Assembly: GCA_002327305.1 (NCBI GenBank)
Contig: DCUZ01000058.1
Location: forward strand, 1,553 to 10,233
Source of the DNA: Holophagales bacterium UBA2201
GTDB taxonomy: Bacteria; Acidobacteriota; Thermoanaerobaculia; UBA2201
DNA: 8,681 bases
Direction: 5' to 3'
Shown here: in pieces, positions 5,236-8,681 of the stretch
Layout of the letters: every line of letters begins with the position of its first letter
Numbering within the stretch: position 1 is the first letter of the stretch
Position numbers and translations under genes: made by a program
The notes under the pieces: model-generated
What the model was told of the DNA's origin: nothing
Databases searched by the model: none
What the model saw: the letters and a program-made list of their open reading frames with translations, nothing else

Positions 5236-8200
5236 ATGACCGGAAAACGCCCCACCAGGCCCGTTTCCAGAAGAACCGGGGAGACCAGGCGCAAAGCCCT
5301 CCCCAAGGCGGCGGAGCAGATCTTCGAAGTCCTCCCCGACCTCATCTTCCGCCTCGACGCCAGGGGCGTGTTCCTGGAGTTCATGGGGGGCCGGCAGGCC
5401 GAACTGTACCGCGCTCCCGACCAATTCATAGGCAAGCCGATGGAAAAGGTCCTTCCCCCCGAAGTGGCCGAATTCCTCATTCCCCGCATCCGGCAGGTGC
5501 TGAAATCGGGCAAGCCGGCCTCGGTGGACTACCTCCTTCCCATGGAGGACGGCCCCCAGCGCTACGAAGCGCGCCTCGTCCCCTCGGGTCAGGGGGACGT
5601 TCTGGCGCTGGTTCGCTCCGTCACCCGCAACCGGCCCGTGGAGACGGTCCTGAGCGAGATCGAGGGGCGCTACCACGCCCTGGTGGAGCTCTCCCCGTCC
5701 GCCATCGCCATCCACGACGGCCGCACGATCCTCTATGTCAACCGGGCCGCGGCGGACCTGCTGGTCGGGGGGGAACGCGACCGGGCGGTGGGCCGGCCGG
5801 TGGCGGATTTCGTCCACCCCGATTCGCGTGCGACGGTGGCCAAGCGGATCCGGAGCATGCTCCGCAGCCGCCGCCCCATGCCCCTGATCCAGGAGAAGTT
5901 CCTTCGGGCGGACGGTTCCGCCGTGGATGTCGAGGTGACGGCTTCCTCGTTCCAGGAGGAGAACCGCACCCTGGTCCAGGTCATCTTCCGCGACATTTCG
6001 CGCCGCAGGGCCGACGAGGCGGCCATCGCCCGCCTCAGCCGCCTCCATGCCTTCCTGAGCGCCGCCAACCAGGCGCTGGCCCGCGTGTCGGACCGGGAGG
6101 AACTGTTCCGGCAGGTCTGCCGGGTGGCGGTGGAACGGGGGGGGCTCAAAGCCGCCTGGGTGGGGCTGGTGGAGGGGGACGGACGGCGGGTCGTTCCGGA
6201 GGTCTCCTGGGGGGAGACGGACGGGTATCCGGCCGCGGTGCACATTATCGCGGGTAAGGGGCGAGGGGGGAGGGGACCGACCGGGCGGGCGCTCCGGACG
6301 GGGCGGGTGGCCCTTTGCAACGACATAGAGCGCGATCCCGCCATGGCCCCCTGGAGGGAAGAGGCCCTCCAACGGGGGTTCCGTTCCTCCGCCGCGGTCC
6401 CCTTCCGCTTGGGAGGCAAGGCGATCGGGACCCTGAACCTCTACGCCGCCGAGGCGGCGTTCTTCGGCGACCAGGAACAGGCCCTGCTGGAGGTGCTGGC
6501 CGACGATTTGGAATTCGCCCTCGGGGCCCTGGAACAGAACGCCCTCCGACTGCAGATGGAGGGCGCCCTGGCGGAGAGCGAGGAGAATTTCCGGGGGCTC
6601 TTCGAGCACAGCAAGGACGGCATCTTCATCACCCTGCCGGACGGGCACATCCTCTCTTTCAACGCCGCCGCCCTGCGCATGTTCGGCTACGGTCTGGGCG
6701 AGCTGGAATCGCTCAACGCCAACCGGCTCTACGCCGACCCGTCCGACCGGCGGCGGTTCCGCGAGGCGATCGAGCGGGAAGGGGCCGTTCGCGACTTCGA
6801 GGTCCGGCTCCGGCGAAAGGACGGCACCGTTTTCGATTGCATCCTCTCGGCCTCCCTCCGCCGGGGGGCGAGGGGGGAGACGCTGGGCTACCAGGGGATC
6901 ATCCACGACATCACCGAACGGAAACGGGTGGAGCGGATCCTGCGCGAGAATGAGGAGCGATTCTCCCAAGTGGCCGAGGTGGCCCGGGAGTGGATCTGGG
7001 AGGTGGACGCGGCAGGAATCTACCGCTATTGCAGTCCCGCCGTGGAACAAATCCTGGGGTACGCCCCGAAGGAGTTGGTCGGCCGGAAAACATTCTTCGA
7101 CCTGTTCCTCCCCGAGTTGCGGGAGGACATGGCGGCCAGGGCACTGGCAGTATTCCGTCGCAAGGAACCATTCCGGAACTTCGTCAACAAGAACCTCCGA
7201 AAGGACGGCTCAACAGTCATCCTGGAGACCAGCGGCCTTCCGATGCTGGACGCCGCCGGTGGTCTTTTGGGCTACCGCGGGGTGGACATCGATGTCACCG
7301 AACGCCGGCAGGCCAAAGCGGCTCTAAGGGATTCCGAGGAGAAATACCGCACGCTGGTGGGATCGGCCCGCGACGCCATCTTCATCGCCGACGCTGAGAC
7401 CGGTTTCATCGTCGAGGTCAACCGGCAGGCGGAGCGGCTCACCGGCCTGCCCGCCGCCGACCTGATCGGCCGGCACCAGTCGCTTCTCCATCCCCCCGAG
7501 GAGCGGGACCGCTACCGCCGGATTTTCGCCGATCACTCCGGAGGGGACAACCTGCTGGCCCGCGACCTCCTGGTGCGCCGCGCCGACGGGACCGATGTGC
7601 CGGTGGACATCAGCGCCACGATCGTGGAGATCGGGGGGCGGCGGTTCATCCAGGGCGTCTTCCAGGACATCTCCGACCGCAAGTGGGCCGAGCGGGCCCT
7701 GCAGGAGAGCGTGGAGATGCTCCAGCGGAGCATGCAGGGGACCATTCTCGCCATGATGACGATGGTCGAGATGCGGGACCCCTTCACCGCCGGCCACCAG
7801 TCGCGGGTGGCGCGGCTGGCGTGCGCCATCGGGCGGGCGATGGGGATGAACGAGCACCAGGTGGAGGGGCTGCGCGTGGCCGGCCTCCTCCACGACATCG
7901 GCAAGATCGGCGTTCCGGCGGAGATCCTTTCCAAGCCCGGGCGCATCCTGGATTTCGAATACAACATCATCAAGTCCCACTCGGAGATCGGCCACAAGAT
8001 CCTCCAGGAGATCGACTTTCCCTGGCCCATCGCCGACATGGTCCTCCACCACCACGAGCGGCTCGACGGTTCGGGTTATCCCCTGGGCCTGAAGGGCGGG
8101 GCGATCATGCTGGAATCGCGCATCCTGGTGGTGGCGGATGTGGTGGAGGCCATGGCCTCCCACCGGCCCTACCGACCGGCGCGCGGCCTGGACCTGGCGC

Positions 8201-8298
8201 TGGGGGAGGTGGAACTGAACAAGGGAATCCTCTACGACCCGGATGTCGTGGAGGCCTGCCTGGCCCTCTTCAAGGAGCACAACTTCACCCTGGACTGA
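5236..8298 (+). CDS. PAS-PAS-GAF-PAS-PAS-PAS-HD-GYP cyclic-di-GMP phosphodiesterase
   Basis: 1020-residue soluble multidomain sensor predicted to hydrolyse c-di-GMP, via pGpG to GMP as known for HD-GYP enzymes, in response to cytosolic signals. Domains in order: PAS (24-130), PAS (143-258, ending VIFRDISRRRADE), GAF (264-435, with GPTGRALRTG and SSAAVPF), PAS (446-564, ending IIHDITERKR), PAS (571-692, ending DIDVTERRQ), PAS (699-815, ending VFQDISDRK) and HD-GYP (about 828-1017). The catalytic motifs are complete: Glu845/Asp848 and His854 in FTAGHQSRVA, HDIGK (886-890), His915 and His920 in SHSEIGHKIL, HHERLDGSGYP (939-949) and Asp968 in RILVVAD. There is no signal peptide, transmembrane helix or receiver domain, so input must come through the PAS/GAF modules (haem, flavin or small molecules, not predictable here). 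The start is 3 nt after the glycosyltransferase stop and lacks a Shine-Dalgarno, fitting coupling or a near-leaderless message. No terminator is visible in the 20 nt between its stop and the heptamer array. Confidence 0.95.
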   Translation: MTGKRPTRPVSRRTGETRRKALPKAAEQIFEVLPDLIFRLDARGVFLEFMGGRQAELYRAPDQFIGKPMEKVLPPEVAEFLIPRIRQVLKSGKPASVDYLLPMEDGPQRYEARLVPSGQGDVLALVRSVTRNRPVETVLSEIEGRYHALVELSPSAIAIHDGRTILYVNRAAADLLVGGERDRAVGRPVADFVHPDSRATVAKRIRSMLRSRRPMPLIQEKFLRADGSAVDVEVTASSFQEENRTLVQVIFRDISRRRADEAAIARLSRLHAFLSAANQALARVSDREELFRQVCRVAVERGGLKAAWVGLVEGDGRRVVPEVSWGETDGYPAAVHIIAGKGRGGRGPTGRALRTGRVALCNDIERDPAMAPWREEALQRGFRSSAAVPFRLGGKAIGTLNLYAAEAAFFGDQEQALLEVLADDLEFALGALEQNALRLQMEGALAESEENFRGLFEHSKDGIFITLPDGHILSFNAAALRMFGYGLGELESLNANRLYADPSDRRRFREAIEREGAVRDFEVRLRRKDGTVFDCILSASLRRGARGETLGYQGIIHDITERKRVERILRENEERFSQVAEVAREWIWEVDAAGIYRYCSPAVEQILGYAPKELVGRKTFFDLFLPELREDMAARALAVFRRKEPFRNFVNKNLRKDGSTVILETSGLPMLDAAGGLLGYRGVDIDVTERRQAKAALRDSEEKYRTLVGSARDAIFIADAETGFIVEVNRQAERLTGLPAADLIGRHQSLLHPPEERDRYRRIFADHSGGDNLLARDLLVRRADGTDVPVDISATIVEIGGRRFIQGVFQDISDRKWAERALQESVEMLQRSMQGTILAMMTMVEMRDPFTAGHQSRVARLACAIGRAMGMNEHQVEGLRVAGLLHDIGKIGVPAEILSKPGRILDFEYNIIKSHSEIGHKILQEIDFPWPIADMVLHHHERLDGSGYPLGLKGGAIMLESRILVVADVVEAMASHRPYRPARGLDLALGEVELNKGILYDPDVVEACLALFKEHNFTLD

Positions 8299-8318
8299 AA
8301 GGGGCGGACGCCGCGAGA

Positions 8319-8681
8319 CCGTAGTCCGTAGACCGTAGTCCGTAGTCCGTAGGCCGTAGACCGTAGACCGTAGTCCGTAGGCCGTAGGCCGCAGGCCGTA
8401 GACCGTAGGCCGTAGTCCGTAGGCCGTAGACCGTAGACCGTAGACCGTAGTCCGTAGGCCGCAGGCCGTAGTCCGTAGGCCGTAGGCCGTAGACCGTAGA
8501 CCGTAGGCCGTAGTCCGTAGTCCGTAGACCGTAGTCCGTAGGCCGTAGGCCGCAGGCCGTAGACCGTAGACCGTAGTCCGTAGGCCGTAGGCCGTAGGCC
8601 GCAGGCCGTAGACCGTAGACCGTAGACCGTAGACCGTAGTCCGTAGGCCGTAGGCCGCAGGCCGTAGACCGTAGGCCGTAG
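8319..8681. repeat. Heptamer tandem array (CCGTAGN)51, running off the window
   Basis: From 8319 to the right edge the sequence is 51 complete heptamers plus six bases of a fifty-second, in unbroken register with no insertion or deletion. Forty-six units are CCGTAG followed by T (12), A (17) or G (17); five are CCGCAGG (units 11, 21, 34, 41, 49). The seventh base is never C. No other substitution occurs. TAG recurs in all three forward frames, so the array is non-coding on this strand. It begins 20 nt after the stop of the HD-GYP gene, and the intervening bases hold only a 4-bp inverted repeat (GCGG ACG CCGC, 8304-8314). It is not a CRISPR: there are no spacers. The format resembles the short tandemly repeated repetitive (STRR) heptamers known from filamentous cyanobacteria, though the unit differs and the other genes do not suggest a cyanobacterium. 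Confidence 0.98.

Noticed and set aside
5218..7050. Reverse-strand open frame of 610 codons opposite the HD-GYP gene
   Set aside because: The forward frame encodes unmistakable PAS, GAF and HD-GYP domains; the reverse product has no recognisable pattern. The same applies to the reverse frames at 3823-4953 and 7324-8280.
8319..8681. CRISPR array
   Set aside because: The units are 7 bp, contiguous and near identical, with no spacers and no cas gene in view.
8319..8681. Reverse-strand coding of a heptapeptide repeat protein
   Set aside because: On the minus strand the array is open in all frames and would read (T/S/P)-T-(D/V/A)-Y-G-L-R in units with few exceptions, but there is no start codon or ribosome-binding site in view, and substitutions do not respect codon positions.
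1..8681. tRNA, rRNA or riboswitch
   Set aside because: No gap is long enough or shows the required conserved sequences; the gaps are filled by short tandem repeats.

Overview
The window is a high-GC bacterial chromosome segment carrying five genes, all on the + strand, followed by a long tandem-repeat array. One sampled 60-base line in the body of a gene counts 42/60 G+C, and G/C dominates third codon positions. The phylum cannot be fixed from the sequence. The gene set (PAS/GAF/HD-GYP sensor, GT-C glycosyltransferase, cyclase-like protein) and the short tandem repeats in every real gap would suit a large-genomed free-living bacterium such as an Acidobacteriota or deltaproteobacterial-type lineage; this is a guess, not a call.

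Layout. Bases 2-997 hold the 3' three quarters of glyA (serine hydroxymethyltransferase), which runs off the left edge. Bases 998-1841 hold a strikingly different segment: a small A+T-rich gene (1086-1733) for an unrecognised exported protein, with its own strong Shine-Dalgarno. A perfect 19-bp inverted repeat (998-1016 / 1746-1764), built from heptamers of the CCGAACN type, encloses it. Four octamers (CTTTCCGG) follow and run straight into a TATAAT box 5 nt before the next start codon.

Bases 1842-8298 look like one transcription unit of three closely packed genes: a 568-aa protein with a degenerate class III nucleotide-cyclase-like domain, a 566-aa polytopic GT-C (PMT/ArnT-type) glycosyltransferase whose start overlaps the previous gene by 17 nt, and a 1020-aa cytosolic sensor (PAS-PAS-GAF-PAS-PAS-PAS-HD-GYP) starting 3 nt after the glycosyltransferase stop. 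The HD-GYP motifs are intact, so the last protein is expected to hydrolyse cyclic-di-GMP. A workable but unproven reading is a signalling/cell-surface-glycosylation unit: a pseudo-cyclase, a membrane sugar transferase and a c-di-GMP phosphodiesterase made together.

Bases 8319-8681, continuing past the right edge, are a tandem array of 51 complete heptamers CCGTAGN plus 6 nt in perfect register. The seventh base is A, G or T and never C. A CCGCAGG variant recurs only in a fixed context, giving a higher-order pattern. The heptamer and octamer arrays in the other gaps share the CCG-headed design, so the window seems to sample a family of short tandem repeats scattered in this genome. These repeats, and the inverted-repeat-bounded A+T-rich gene, are the least explained parts of the window.
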